DNA of 64,000 nucleotides, taken from the NCBI RefSeq assembly GCF_040438885.1, contig NZ_CP159218.1, positions 4,464,001-4,528,000 on the forward strand. Reading direction: 5' to 3'. The position numbers and the translations under genes are program-made. This document shows positions 1 to 8,262 of this stretch, in pieces. Under the pieces are notes generated by a model that was not told the DNA's origin, did no database searches, and saw only the letters and a list, made by a program, of their open reading frames with translations. Position 1 is the stretch's first letter. Every line of letters begins with the position of its first letter. This DNA comes from Nakamurella sp. A5-74. GTDB taxonomy: Bacteria > Actinomycetota > Actinomycetes > Mycobacteriales > Nakamurellaceae.

Positions 1-517
1 TGCGATGCAGACCGTCTTTTCGATCGATGGCAACGCGGTCCAGCCCACCGCGGAGGATGTGTACGGCGTTGTGTCGCTGGTCTTCTGGTCGGTCACGGTG
101 ATCGTGTCGATCAAGTACGTGGCCTACATTCTGCGGGCTGACAACGACGGCGAGGGCGGGATTATGGCGTTGGCCGCGCTGATCCGGGAGAAGTTGCGGG
201 CCCGGAGCCGCCGAGTCGCCCTGGCCATGGTGTTGGGGGTGGTCGGCGCGTCGCTGTTCTACGGTGACAGCCTGATCACGCCGGCGATCTCGGTGCTCTC
301 GGCTATCGAAGGTGTCGAGGTGGTCGCCCCGGGCGCGCACGGTGTGGTGCTGCCGATCGGTATCGCCATCGTCACCGGGTTGTTTCTGGTGCAGCGCCTG
401 GGCACCCACCGCATCGGGCGGCTGTTCGGGCCGGTGATGGTGCTCTGGTTCGTGGTGCTGGCGGCGACCGGTCTGCCGCATATTGTGGCCCGACCCGGGA
501 TCCTGCGCGGACTCTAA
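1..517 (+). pseudogene. kup: KUP-family potassium transporter, fragment truncated at 3' end
   Basis: The reading frame is already open at the window edge and encodes about 170 residues of a KUP/Kup potassium uptake protein. Family landmarks are visible: an opening like the loop after the GDIGTSPLY motif, then DNDGEGGIMALAAL, then GDSLITPAISVLSAIEG, with four or five hydrophobic segments. KUP proteins are usually 600 residues or more, with about 12 membrane segments. Here the frame stops at TAA (515-517) just after PGILRGL, where relatives continue with a conserved SPTYA-like segment. The gene therefore ends abruptly and the downstream DNA is unrelated accessory DNA. The true start lies before the window. 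It is probably non-functional; an alternative is that the remaining part lies elsewhere after an insertion. Confidence 0.8.
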
Positions 518-536
518 CTTCCTGGCCCGCCACTGA

Positions 537-1553
537 TCACACGGTCAGCAGGTCGAACGCCCGGACCTTCACGCTCTCGACGGTCGAGGACGTCAGCGCC
601 CGTTCCGCGCGGGCAGCGTCGGCGGCGCTGCGGCCGACGGACTTGGACACCGGGGCCGTGTGGTCCAGGTACTCGGTGACGGACTGGTACGCCGCCCACC
701 GGGTGCCCCGGATGTTCTCGTTCGTGTCGGCGGTCCACATCAGGCGGCGCAGCTCCCGGCTGCGGTCGGCCTGGATGGTGCGGGCCCGCTTGCTGCCGGA
801 GTCCGCCGCATCGGAGGACCACACCGCGCCGATCAACGCGTCGAACTCGTCGCGGCTGATCTGCTCGCTGATCATGGCGTCGGCCTTGGCCTGGAACGCC
901 TCCGCGAACTTGAACGTGAGACCCAGCGCGTTACGGGCCTCCGCCACGTACCCGGCGGCACCGGAGGTGTGCCGGATCGAATACGACGACTTCGCGGACT
1001 GGATCGCGGCGGCCTGCGTGTTGGCGCACACCACCCGCACCGGCGACACCAGCAACCGGAACGCGCTGCTGCCGTCGTGGCTGTTGAGGGCCACCAGGTA
1101 CAGATCGACCGCGTCGCGGCCACCGACCATCAGCGTGTTAGGGACCTTCATGGTGATGAACACCTGACGGCCGGCCTTGAGGCTGCCGGCGGTCTCGAAG
1201 TGCGCCCCGGACTCGGAAACCAGCGTATTGAGCAGGTCCGCGTGTTCCTCGTTCTGGATCGGCCGGTACCCGTTGCCCACCACGCCCAGGGCCTCCGGGG
1301 TGCCGGTCTTCGGGTTTGTCCGGAGGGTGGCGAACTGGTCCGGCACCTCCACTGTGGTCACACCCTCGGCCGACAGGACCGACGTGGTGAGCGGCGACTT
1401 CCGCACGTTCCACCCGCCCAGATGCGCGTACTGCATCGCCTCGGCAGCGGTGAACTCCTGCGGCACGACCGTGCCCAGCCGGTGCCACGCGTGCTCCCGC
1501 GCCGACACGAACGCGCTGCTGCCATCCGCGAACTGCTCGATGTTGTGAGCCAT
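537..1553 (-). CDS. DUF932 phage/plasmid-like protein
   Basis: This encodes 338 residues resembling the DUF932 / phage-plasmid-like protein family (TIGR03299 type), found on phages, plasmids and integrative elements. The biochemical function of the family is not established. The N-terminus carries the family pattern AWHRLGTVV (about residues 21-29), followed by a region ending in GYRPIQNEEH. I chose the ATG at 1553 because a GGGGAGAG ribosome site lies about 8 bases upstream; a longer start at 1607 lacks one. It is divergent from the AlpA-like gene at 1705, and the 150-base gap between them has inverted repeats suggesting shared control. Its presence directly after a broken kup gene supports a mobile-element boundary. 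Confidence 0.85.
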   Translation of the reverse strand: MAHNIEQFADGSSAFVSAREHAWHRLGTVVPQEFTAAEAMQYAHLGGWNVRKSPLTTSVLSAEGVTTVEVPDQFATLRTNPKTGTPEALGVVGNGYRPIQNEEHADLLNTLVSESGAHFETAGSLKAGRQVFITMKVPNTLMVGGRDAVDLYLVALNSHDGSSAFRLLVSPVRVVCANTQAAAIQSAKSSYSIRHTSGAAGYVAEARNALGLTFKFAEAFQAKADAMISEQISRDEFDALIGAVWSSDAADSGSKRARTIQADRSRELRRLMWTADTNENIRGTRWAAYQSVTEYLDHTAPVSKSVGRSAADAARAERALTSSTVESVKVRAFDLLTV

Positions 1554-1625
1554 TGGAAGCTCTCCCCTTCGGTCTGCCTCGGCCGGTCGATCCGGCCTCA
1601 TCGGCATACCTCAATAGTACTACCC

Positions 1626-1677
1626 ATCTGCCTAGTCTGCAACTACCTACCGCTAGGTATTTTGAGGCTAGGCAGAT
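1626..1677. promoter_or_regulatory. Nested inverted repeats between divergent genes (operator candidate)
   Basis: A perfect 10-bp inverted repeat, ATCTGCCTAG at 1626-1635 and CTAGGCAGAT at 1668-1677, encloses a smaller one, ACCTA at 1645-1649 and TAGGT at 1654-1658. The pair is centred in the gap between the DUF932 gene (start 1553, minus) and the HTH gene (start 1705, plus). The half-sites share the CTAG core. The AlpA-like product may bind here to control both genes; this is inference. Confidence 0.5.
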
Positions 1678-1704
1678 AGGGACTATGCGGGTTAGCATCT
1701 GCGC

Positions 1705-1971
1705 ATGGCTACTATCAACACCGTGCGATTACTCGGAGCAGCGGAACTTGGTGCACTCCTGGGCGTGAGTCGAGCGCGGGTCACGCAACTGATGGCGAAG
1801 ACGTGGTTTCCTGAGCCCGTCGCTCGGCTCAAACTCGGCGGGATCTACGAGCTCGCGGACATCGAGCGGATGGCATCTGAGACCGGACGGACACTGAACT
1901 ACGACGCCCTGGACAAGCTCAGCGCGAACGACGACGACGAAGGCGGCACCACCCCTCGTCCTGGCCAGTAG
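1705..1971 (+). CDS. AlpA/MerR-like helix-turn-helix regulator
   Basis: A protein of 88 residues. Residues about 8-35 (LLGAAELGALLGVSRARVTQLMAKTWFPEPVARL) form a winged-helix/HTH_17 excisionase-type DNA-binding motif, followed by the short GGIYELADIERMA strand-helix typical of AlpA and Xis proteins. The acidic tail (NDDDEGG) is low complexity. Such proteins act as small transcription factors or recombination directionality factors on mobile elements. Start ATG 1705 is used because it follows the inverted-repeat region directly. No integrase lies next to it, so a regulatory role on the divergent pair is more likely than excision. Confidence 0.75.
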   Translation: MATINTVRLLGAAELGALLGVSRARVTQLMAKTWFPEPVARLKLGGIYELADIERMASETGRTLNYDALDKLSANDDDEGGTTPRPGQ

Positions 1972-2015
1972 TTCGCGCGGCAGGGCTGGGACCGCAGTGC
2001 AAAAGGGAGCCCTAG

Positions 2016-2615
2016 GTGTCTACCGATGCGCCGTTGCCTGCCTCTGATCTCAAGCGGAGATCGCCGCGCATCTTTGTGCTGACCGGGATCCCGGGCGCCG
2101 GCAAGTCCACGGTTGGGGAGCTGCTGGCCAAACGCTTCGAGCGTGGCGTGCACGTCGCCGGCGACGGCATCAGGGCCATGGTGGTGACTGGCAGGGTCGA
2201 CATGTCGCCCCGATCCGACAGCGAGGCGACGGCGCAGCTGCTCATGCGCTACCGAGCTGCAGTTGATGTTGCCGCCCGATACTCGGACGGCGGCTTCGAT
2301 GTCGTCATCGAGGACGTGATCATCGGCGAGATGCTCGAACACTTCCTTGCCATGTTGCCCTGGCCGGAGGTGCACCTGGTCGTGCTCAACCCGGAGCTGG
2401 TTGAGATCGTCAAGCGCGAGGAGGGGCGATCCAAGAACGCCTACAACGCGGCGTGGAGAGCGACCGAGCTGCACCGGATCTTGCGTGAGCAGACGTCCCG
2501 GCGCGGCTGGTGGATTGATAGCACCCGACTTACGGCGGAAGAGACCGTCGATGCCGTCCTGGCTCACCTGGACCTGAGTGCGGTGCAGCTTCCCCCTTCG
2601 GAGCTCCAGCCATGA
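2016..2615 (+). CDS. P-loop kinase (chloramphenicol phosphotransferase-like fold)
   Basis: A protein of 199 residues. A Walker A motif, GIPGAGKS, occupies residues 24-31, after a short hydrophobic strand (RIFVLT). VVIEDVI near residue 98 could be the acidic Walker B-like strand, and R-rich helices near residues 130-155 could form the lid. The fold resembles the small zeta-toxin/CPT-like and AAA_33 kinases, which phosphorylate small molecules or nucleotides. The GTG start at 2016 follows AAAAGGGAG. It stands alone between the regulator and two tiny ORFs, a common pattern in accessory islands of actinobacteria. The substrate cannot be inferred from sequence. Confidence 0.75.
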   Translation: MSTDAPLPASDLKRRSPRIFVLTGIPGAGKSTVGELLAKRFERGVHVAGDGIRAMVVTGRVDMSPRSDSEATAQLLMRYRAAVDVAARYSDGGFDVVIEDVIIGEMLEHFLAMLPWPEVHLVVLNPELVEIVKREEGRSKNAYNAAWRATELHRILREQTSRRGWWIDSTRLTAEETVDAVLAHLDLSAVQLPPSELQP

Positions 2616-2706
2616 CAGTCGCAGGGATCGGTCACCTCCTTACAACCACGAGAGTGTCGGTGCTCGGGGTGCGGCATCACGGCATGACAACTTCGCGGGG
2701 GCCACG

Positions 2707-2859
2707 ATGACCACCAGGACAGTGCCGGCCTGGCAGCTTCGGCCCGGTTGGATGGTCGTTCCGGCGTTGCACCACGGATCACCTATCCCGCAACACATCT
2801 GCTCACCATTGAGGATGCCCAATGACCCAACCCCAAGTGCCGACGCCGAACCCCGATGA
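2707..2859 (+). CDS. Small conserved-looking protein (50 aa)
   Basis: This short frame begins MTTRTVPAWQLRPGW, which resembles the opening of small proteins found in actinobacterial integrative elements, though I cannot name a family. It ends in an ATGA overlap with the next small frame (2856-2859). That arrangement argues for translation of both. There is no membrane segment and no known motif. The C-terminal half (residues 25-50) has a less convincing composition, so the gene could be a decayed or frameshifted remnant of a longer protein. Function unknown. Confidence 0.4.
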   Translation: MTTRTVPAWQLRPGWMVVPALHHGSPIPQHICSPLRMPNDPTPSADAEPR

Positions 2860-3011
2860 TCTACAGCGCGCGGGCCGCGTGGCTCGACGACCAGGCGGAC
2901 GAGGCCGACTCCGTCGCCGCCTTGCTCTCCGGCGAGCGCAGCTCCACCAGCGAAGCGACGCGAACTCGGCAGACTGCAGGCTGGCTCCGCCACCACGCCC
3001 ACCCCGAATAG
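2856..3011 (+). CDS. Small hypothetical protein (51 aa), translationally coupled
   Basis: The frame runs from ATG 2856 to TAG 3011 and overlaps the stop of the preceding small gene by ATGA. The product is helical and acidic in its first half (WLDDQADEADSVAALLSGE) and ends with TAGWLRHHAHPE. Codon choice is strongly GC at third positions, as expected for a real gene here, and the competing frame is Arg/Pro-rich as a shadow frame would be. Function unknown. It may be a partner of the 2707 product. Confidence 0.45.
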   Translation: MIYSARAAWLDDQADEADSVAALLSGERSSTSEATRTRQTAGWLRHHAHPE

Positions 3012-3053
3012 CGCAGCTGGTGAATCAAGCGCTCTAATCACTACCCTGCCGAC

Positions 3054-3527
3054 ATGAGTCTGGTCGGTGTGATCTTCCCGGACGCCGATCTGGCTGAGGT
3101 CGAGGAATTTCGTGGTCGGTGGGACCCTCTCGCGGATGCGGTCGCCGCGCACATCACGATCATCTTCCCCATACCTGAAGAGTCCGATCTCGATGCGCTG
3201 CGGGCCTTGGCCATGAAGCCGTTCCCCGTGCGGCTCGCGACCCCGCTGCTCTGGGACGACGAGTACCTGTTCCTCACGGCCGACACGGGCAATGACCACA
3301 TCGTCGACCTGCACCGCAGATCCTATGAAGCGCTGCGACTGCCCAGCCCCCCGCGATTCGTTCCTCACATGACGATCGGACGCCGACGAGCCGAAACCGA
3401 AACCATGCTGGCACAAGCGGCGGGCCTCGCAGTCCAGGGCTGGGCGCGATCGCTGACGATCTACCGGCGTCACCCCGATGGCCTGCGCACCGTCGAATGC
3501 ACCGTCGGTGATCAGACGCTCGGCTAG
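3054..3527 (+). CDS. 2'-5' RNA ligase / 2H phosphoesterase family protein
   Basis: A protein of 157 residues with the two HxTx signatures of the 2H phosphoesterase superfamily: HITI near residue 34 and HMTI near residue 105. These histidines act on 2',3'-cyclic or 2'-5' phosphodiester bonds in RNA or nucleotides in known members. The length fits the short single-domain form (LigT/YjcG-like). It starts at ATG 3054, with no strong ribosome site seen. A second, divergent member lies at 34583. The physiological substrate of such orphan members is unknown. Confidence 0.8.
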   Translation: MSLVGVIFPDADLAEVEEFRGRWDPLADAVAAHITIIFPIPEESDLDALRALAMKPFPVRLATPLLWDDEYLFLTADTGNDHIVDLHRRSYEALRLPSPPRFVPHMTIGRRRAETETMLAQAAGLAVQGWARSLTIYRRHPDGLRTVECTVGDQTLG

Positions 3528-3637
3528 TGCGCCGAATCCGCGACGGCCCGGTCAGGCACCGGCTGGGCGCCCACAGCACCAACGAGCACCAACGGCCAAG
3601 CGTCTTGGTGTCCTGAATCCCAGTAGCGTTCAGGGAC

Positions 3638-4232
3638 ATGTGGGACGACAGCGCCTCGCGGAGGTATTACGACTCAGAGCTGACGACGCGGGTAGGCCGC
3701 CCCGCCGGCGAAGAACGAGACAGCCAGATCGAATGGTTCATCAGCACATGCAGAGACCAGCAGATCTCCTCCATCCTCGAGGTCGGCGCCGGTGGCGGCC
3801 GCGACGGGCTCCTTCTGCAACGAGCTGGTCTGACGTACACCGGAGTGGATCTGTCGGAGGTCGGCGTCACCCTCTGCCGCGAGCAAGGGCTGAACACCTC
3901 CGTCGCATCGGCGACTGACCTTCCATTCAACGATGACAGCCGACGCCGGATGGAGCATGAGCACACTGATGCACCTACCGGACGACGAGATCACCCAGGC
4001 CCTCGATGAGTTCCGGCGCGTTCTCCGGACGGGCAGCCTTCTTGCGATCGGCCTCTGGGGATCAACTCCTCCCATCACCCGGATCGACGAACACGAGCGC
4101 CTGTTCCAGCAGCGAACCGACGAACAGGTTCAATCGCTCCTGAGCGGGATCGGTCACCTGATCACCTTCGAGACCTGGGGTTGGTTAGACAACGGAAGTC
4201 ACTATCAGTGGGCGGCCATCGAGATCGGCTGA
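3638..4232 (+). pseudogene. Class I SAM-dependent methyltransferase, frameshifted
   Basis: Two overlapping frames together make one methyltransferase. The first (from ATG 3638) carries motif I, ILEVGAGGGRDG, then YTGVDLSEVGV and ATDLPFNDDS. The second, in another frame to 4232, carries the continuation DAGWSMSTLMHLPDDE, then the FRRVLRTGSLLAIGLWG strand and the C-terminus. Relatives read ...DDSFDAGW...; here the bases around 3940-3941 read AGC-CGACGCC, so two bases (TT) appear to be missing. The event is either a real inactivating deletion or a sequencing error. If intact it would be a roughly 200-residue UbiE/Methyltransf_11-type enzyme with unknown substrate. Confidence 0.75.
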
Positions 4233-4460
4233 TCACGATGCGCGATCTCGCGACAGGTACAGCGGTAGAGCTGTGGCCTCCAACCACACTCCGGCGAACA
4301 TCGGGCCGAAGTCCGCGTCCTGTTCGATCGCAGCCAGAGCATCCACCAGCTGCTGAAGATCCCGCGTCGCCGCGTCGAAGTCGAGAGTGGTCGTCACGGA
4401 GGGTGTTTCGGATGCGCCCGGCCCGGCGGTCCGAGCGCAATCATCATCGGACGCGGCCAC
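4233..4460 (-). CDS. Hypothetical protein (75 aa)
   Basis: A short minus-strand frame abutting the stop of the methyltransferase remnant. The part from about residue 22 (TTTLDFDAATRDLQQLVDALAAIEQDADFGPMFAG) looks like a soluble helical protein and has natural amino-acid composition. The start is probably GTG at 4460, or GTG at 4397 for a 54-residue form. No family recognised. The neighbouring DNA up to about 4637 shows no convincing gene on either strand. Confidence 0.4.
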   Translation of the reverse strand: MAASDDDCARTAGPGASETPSVTTTLDFDAATRDLQQLVDALAAIEQDADFGPMFAGVWLEATALPLYLSRDRAS

Positions 4461-5204
4461 GCCTGCAACCTACCCATCGGATCCGCGTCACGCCGGGTGG
4501 CGATTCCAGATCAGCCGAACTCGACAGCCGCTGGAGACCGGAGCTACTTCAACACCCACAGCAACTGCGCAGGTCGCGGTCTCCAGGAGCTGACACCTCG
4601 ACCGCGCCGCCGTGCCCTTGCGAATAAGCTCCCGCTCGTGACCGGCGGCGACTGGAGGGATGGCGGGTTCAGGCAGCGCCGGCCCTCTGGGGAGACTCTC
4701 GCCTGGGTTGCGTCGTCGATGGGTCAGGGCAGTCGCGTCGTCGGCTACCGCCGCATGACCGGGGGCGTTTCATCGGCTGTGAACCGGCTGACCGTTGAAC
4801 GAGATGGAGCGCGCTCGTTCGTCGTACTGCGGCAGTACCCCGGCTGCGTCGACCTGCAGGGGACCTTGGAGAAGGAGATTGCCAACCTCGGTCTGGTGGC
4901 GAGAACTAGGCTCCCGGTTCCGAGCGTCCTGGCTTCCGATGTCTCCGGTGCTGCGACCGGAGGTTTGCCGTCGATGCTCATGACACGGTTGCAGGGGCAT
5001 GTCGACCTCAGCCCGGCGGACCCTCGATCGTGGATGACGAGGATCGCGGAACTTGCTGTACTGCTTCATTCCCTCGATCTCCCCGCTAAAGACTTCAGGC
5101 CCTGGACGGACTCCTGGATCGTTCCTCCGAGCCAGTTTCAGATACCGGTCGGTGCACAGAAACCAGCTGTGTGGATGGCGGCGTTCGGCGTCATGGCGGC
5201 GGCG

Positions 5205-5213
5205 CCGCCTCCG
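5205..5213. repeat. Target-site duplication, left copy
   Basis: CCGCCTCCG occurs here and again at 6666-6674, immediately outside the inverted repeats of the insertion sequence. Nine bases is within the 8-9 bp range known for the IS256 family. The duplicate is unmutated, which suggests a fairly recent insertion. Confidence 0.85.
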
Positions 5214-6665
5214 GGTCAAGCCCGGTGGAGTGGTGTACGAGTGGGGGTGGTCCCTCGTGCTGGTTGATCGGTCAGGCTGTGAGCTGACCGATGGTGGTGG
5301 GGTCGGTGGTTGCCTCCTTCTCGGGCAGAGGGTGGTTGTCCAGGACAGCGCGGGCTCGGGTCAGGACGTCGAGGCCGAGGTAGCGGCGCATCTCGGTCCA
5401 TTCGTCGTGTTGCTCGGCCAGGACAGCGCCGACGAGGCGGATCACGGCGTCGCGGTTGGGGAAGATCCCGACCACGTCGGTGCGGCGCCGGATTTCCCGG
5501 TTCAGTCGTTCGTTGGGGTTGTTCGACCAGATCTGGCGCCAGATCTCTTTCGGGAACGCAGTGAAGGCCAGGATGTCTTCGCGAGCTGCTTCCAGGTGCG
5601 CGGTCACGGCGGGCAGCTTCTGCGTGAGCGCGTCGATGACCCGGTCGAACTGGGCGTGTACCGCGGGGGCATCAGGCTGGTCGTACACGCTGTGCAGCAG
5701 GGTCTTCACCCACGGCCAGCTGCTCTTCGGGGTGGCCGACATCAGGTTCGCTGCGTAGTGGGTTCGGCAGCGTTGCCAGGACGTGCCGGTCAACGTGGCA
5801 CCGACGGCCTCGATCAGTCCCTGGTGGGCATCGGAGGTCACCATCGCGACCTTGCCGGCCTTGGTCAACCCGCGGGCGTGCAGATCCCGGAAGAACGCGA
5901 GCCACCCGGCACCAGATTCCGTCGAAGATGTTTGCACGCCGAGGATCTCGCGGTAACCGTCGGCGTTCACACCGGTCGCGACCATGACCGCGATCTTCAC
6001 CACCCGGCCGCCTTCCCGGACCTTCATCGACAAGGCGTCAGCGGCCAGGAACGTGTACGGGCCGGCATCCAACGGGCGGGTCCGGAACTGCTCGACCTGA
6101 CCGTCGAGGTCCTTCGCCATCTCGGACACCTGGGACTTCGACAGGCCGGTGATCCCCAACGCCTGGACCGACTTGTCCATCCTGCGGGTGGAAACCCCCA
6201 GCAGGTAACACGTCGCGACGACGCTGGTCAGGGCGGCTTCCGCCCGCCGCCGTCGGGTCAGCAACCACTCCGGGAACAACGTTCCCTCCCGCAGTTTCGG
6301 GATCGCCACATCGATCGTGCCGCTGCGGGTGTCCAGGTCCCGATGCCGGTACCCGTTGCGTTGATTCGTCCGATCCGGATCCCGCAGGCCGTAGCCGGCG
6401 CCACACACACCGTCGGCCTGCGCCGACAACAACGCGTTCACGAACGTGGACAGCATGTCCCGCATCAGATCAGGGCTGGCCTGGGCCAGATGCTCGTGCA
6501 GGAACCGTTCAGGGTCGATACTGGGCACAGCGGTCATCGTGATGCTCCTTCTTCGAGTCGGTTTTCGCAGATCACTCGAAGGATCACCCGGTGACCGCGC
6601 CTACCTCAGGCAGGACACGCTCACCAGCAACATCGTCGTCGTACACCACTCTGCAGGACTCAACC
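5214..6665 (-). mobile_element. IS256-family insertion sequence, complete
   Basis: The element is 1452 bp, with imperfect 27-bp terminal inverted repeats at 5214-5240 and 6639-6665. They match at 21 of 27 positions, and the inner 13 bases, GAGTGGTGTACGA, are identical. It carries one transposase gene on the minus strand. A 7-bp inverted repeat, CTTCGAG (6551-6557) and CTCGAAG (6575-6581), lies just upstream of the transposase start and may be part of its promoter control. Both ends and the target duplication are intact, so the copy looks potentially active. Confidence 0.9.
5272..6537 (-). CDS. IS256-family (MULE) transposase
   Basis: A protein of 421 residues, the normal full length for the family. 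It has a typical N-terminal segment (NALLSAQADGVCGAGYG, then NQRNGYRHRDLDTRSGTIDV). The DDE catalytic residues can be placed in LAADALSMKVREG (first Asp), VTSDAHQGL (second Asp) and NNPNERLNREIRRRTDVVG (Glu). The RCRTHYAANLM segment between them is also characteristic. It catalyses cut/copy-out transposition through a circular intermediate in studied relatives. No frameshift or internal stop is present. Confidence 0.95.
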   Translation of the reverse strand: MTAVPSIDPERFLHEHLAQASPDLMRDMLSTFVNALLSAQADGVCGAGYGLRDPDRTNQRNGYRHRDLDTRSGTIDVAIPKLREGTLFPEWLLTRRRRAEAALTSVVATCYLLGVSTRRMDKSVQALGITGLSKSQVSEMAKDLDGQVEQFRTRPLDAGPYTFLAADALSMKVREGGRVVKIAVMVATGVNADGYREILGVQTSSTESGAGWLAFFRDLHARGLTKAGKVAMVTSDAHQGLIEAVGATLTGTSWQRCRTHYAANLMSATPKSSWPWVKTLLHSVYDQPDAPAVHAQFDRVIDALTQKLPAVTAHLEAAREDILAFTAFPKEIWRQIWSNNPNERLNREIRRRTDVVGIFPNRDAVIRLVGAVLAEQHDEWTEMRRYLGLDVLTRARAVLDNHPLPEKEATTDPTTIGQLTA

Positions 6666-7177
6666 CCGCCTCCGCCCAGGGACACTGATGCCTTCCTGCA
6701 CGGTGATTTCCTGCCCGTCAACATGTTGTGGTCGCGCGGGAGAATCACCGGCTTGGTCGACTGGAACGGCGCCCACCGGGGGTCGCGAGCGATCGACATC
6801 GGGCACTGCCGGCGATACTTGGCGGCGCTCTATTCGCCCGAGTGGTCCGACCAGCTTCGATCGCTCTATGAGTCAATCGCCGGCGTGCCTCTCAATCCGT
6901 GGTGGGACCTGTACGCGCTGCTGCACCATGACGACAGTCAGCCGAAGTGGATCCGCGGTCAGGTTGCTGGGCGTCGTCCCGTTGATGCGGCTGGCATGAC
7001 GTCTCGGATCGAGGTCGTGATCGAGACAGCGCTACGGCGCTTGGGATAACTGCGGCCGCGGGGTCGAAGTACCGAGCGGACTCCCGAGCGGCACGCGAGT
7101 GCTGTCTAAGGGCAAGAATGTGCCGACCGGCCGGCTCATGCTGGTGCTGTCCCCGCAGGACGATGGGATCCTGGACT

Positions 7178-7702
7178 ATGCCGATCACCAACCCATGGCT
7201 CGCAGAAGAGTCTCCGACAGGGGAGCTCACGCGCGAGGCGCTTGAGGAACGCATCCTGAACCTGCTCTCGACGCACAACACGGCCGTCATCGCCACGACC
7301 AACACCGATGGATCACCCACAGCCACCCCGGTGCGGTACTTCCACCTGGCCTTCGAGATCTTCTACACCAGCTGGGATGCCTCGGTGAAGTCCCGCAACC
7401 TACAGCGAGACCCCCGCGTTTCGGTCGGCATCGTTTCTCCGCTGGTTGGTCTGGCCAGCAGCCGCGGCGCTCAGCTGTTCGGCACCGCCCGCACCATCCC
7501 ACGCGACGATCCCGACGCTGACGTGTACTGGGAGGCAGTGCGTTGGCAATCCGACCACGTGGAACGCGGCCGATCCCTTTCAGAGCCGCCGGGCGACCCA
7601 CTGACGATCATCACGCCGTCCCGGATCGTCTACACCGAGCATTGGCTCCGACGCACAGGTCACGCACCCCGCCAGATGTGGATGGCACCGCGATCGACTT
7701 GA
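7178..7702 (+). CDS. Pyridoxamine 5'-phosphate oxidase-fold protein
   Basis: A protein of 174 residues. The N-terminal half shows the split-barrel FMN/F420-binding pattern: LSTHNTAVIATTNTDGSPTATPVRYFHL, then SWDASVKSRNLQRDPRVSVGI, where the Lys-x-x-Asn-x-x-x-Asp-Pro segment is typical of PPOX-class proteins. Such proteins use FMN, F420 or haem and often act as small oxidoreductases. It starts at ATG 7178 and is followed closely by the NUDIX gene. A role in vitamin B6 synthesis is unlikely, because true PdxH enzymes are longer and have different C-terminal motifs. Confidence 0.75.
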   Translation: MPITNPWLAEESPTGELTREALEERILNLLSTHNTAVIATTNTDGSPTATPVRYFHLAFEIFYTSWDASVKSRNLQRDPRVSVGIVSPLVGLASSRGAQLFGTARTIPRDDPDADVYWEAVRWQSDHVERGRSLSEPPGDPLTIITPSRIVYTEHWLRRTGHAPRQMWMAPRST

Positions 7703-7800
7703 GGGAAGTGCGTCGACACTCGTTGCAAGTTTGGAATCAGCCGCTGCCTGACTTCCGGAGTGACTCTCGGTCCGTGAGAGTCCTTTGCGACACTGGGGGC

Positions 7801-8259
7801 ATGGCCGTCATCGATCGACAGACAGCGCGCGTCATCCCGGTCAGCCCTAGGGGTCGGGTCCTGCTCCTGAGCGGACACGATCCGACGCATCCCGGTACCC
7901 CGTTCTGGTTCACGATCGGTGGCGGGATCGAGGCGGGGGAGACTGCCCGGGCCGCAGCGCAGCGAGAGCTGTGGGAGGAAACCGGGATCGACGTTCCTGG
8001 GACCGCGCTCGGAGAGCTGTTCCACAGTGAGACCCACACCTACAGCTACGCCGGCGCCGAGATCCGAGCCAGTTCGGTCTACTTCGCCTTGACCATGTCC
8101 TCGGAAACCGCAGTGCGGCCCGCCGGCCCAAGCGCGGGAGAGATCATCACCGCAGGCCGATGGTGGCAGCCAGAAGCCCTGCGCAGCGGGCCGGTGGCGA
8201 ACCCCGATATTCCAGACATCGTCAGTCGTGCAGTTCTCTCGCTCAGTCCGAAGGACTGA
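7801..8259 (+). CDS. NUDIX hydrolase
   Basis: A protein of 152 residues. The Nudix box GGGIEAGETARAAAQRELWEETGI (about residues 40-63) matches the consensus GX5EX7REUXEEXGU, with the metal-binding glutamates present. It is preceded by a beta strand (RVLLLSGHD) and followed by strands typical of the fold. Members hydrolyse nucleoside diphosphates linked to another moiety; the substrate is not predictable here. The next gene begins 3 bases after its stop, so the two are likely co-transcribed. Confidence 0.9.
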   Translation: MAVIDRQTARVIPVSPRGRVLLLSGHDPTHPGTPFWFTIGGGIEAGETARAAAQRELWEETGIDVPGTALGELFHSETHTYSYAGAEIRASSVYFALTMSSETAVRPAGPSAGEIITAGRWWQPEALRSGPVANPDIPDIVSRAVLSLSPKD

Positions 8260-8262
8260 TCC

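Larger units (their letters stand above)
4638..7049 (+). pseudogene. Aminoglycoside phosphotransferase-family gene split by an insertion sequence
   Basis: The left part (4638-5213) encodes the N-lobe of an APH/choline-kinase-fold protein: YRRMTGGVSSAVNRL, FVVLRQYPG, and an IANLGLVARTRLPVPSVLA segment. The right part (from 6675) encodes the catalytic lobe: FLHGDFLPVNML (HGDxxxxN loop) and GLVDWNG. Removing the IS and one copy of the 9-bp target duplication joins codons CCG CCT CCG directly to CCC AGG GAC in one frame, so the ancestral gene (about 316 residues from the GTG at 4638) was intact before insertion. This family phosphorylates small hydroxyl compounds; antibiotic resistance should not be assumed. 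The N-terminal start is uncertain. Confidence 0.85.

Noticed and set aside
4638-7049. Antibiotic resistance gene
   Set aside because: APH-fold proteins of this type act on many substrates, and the gene is interrupted by an IS.
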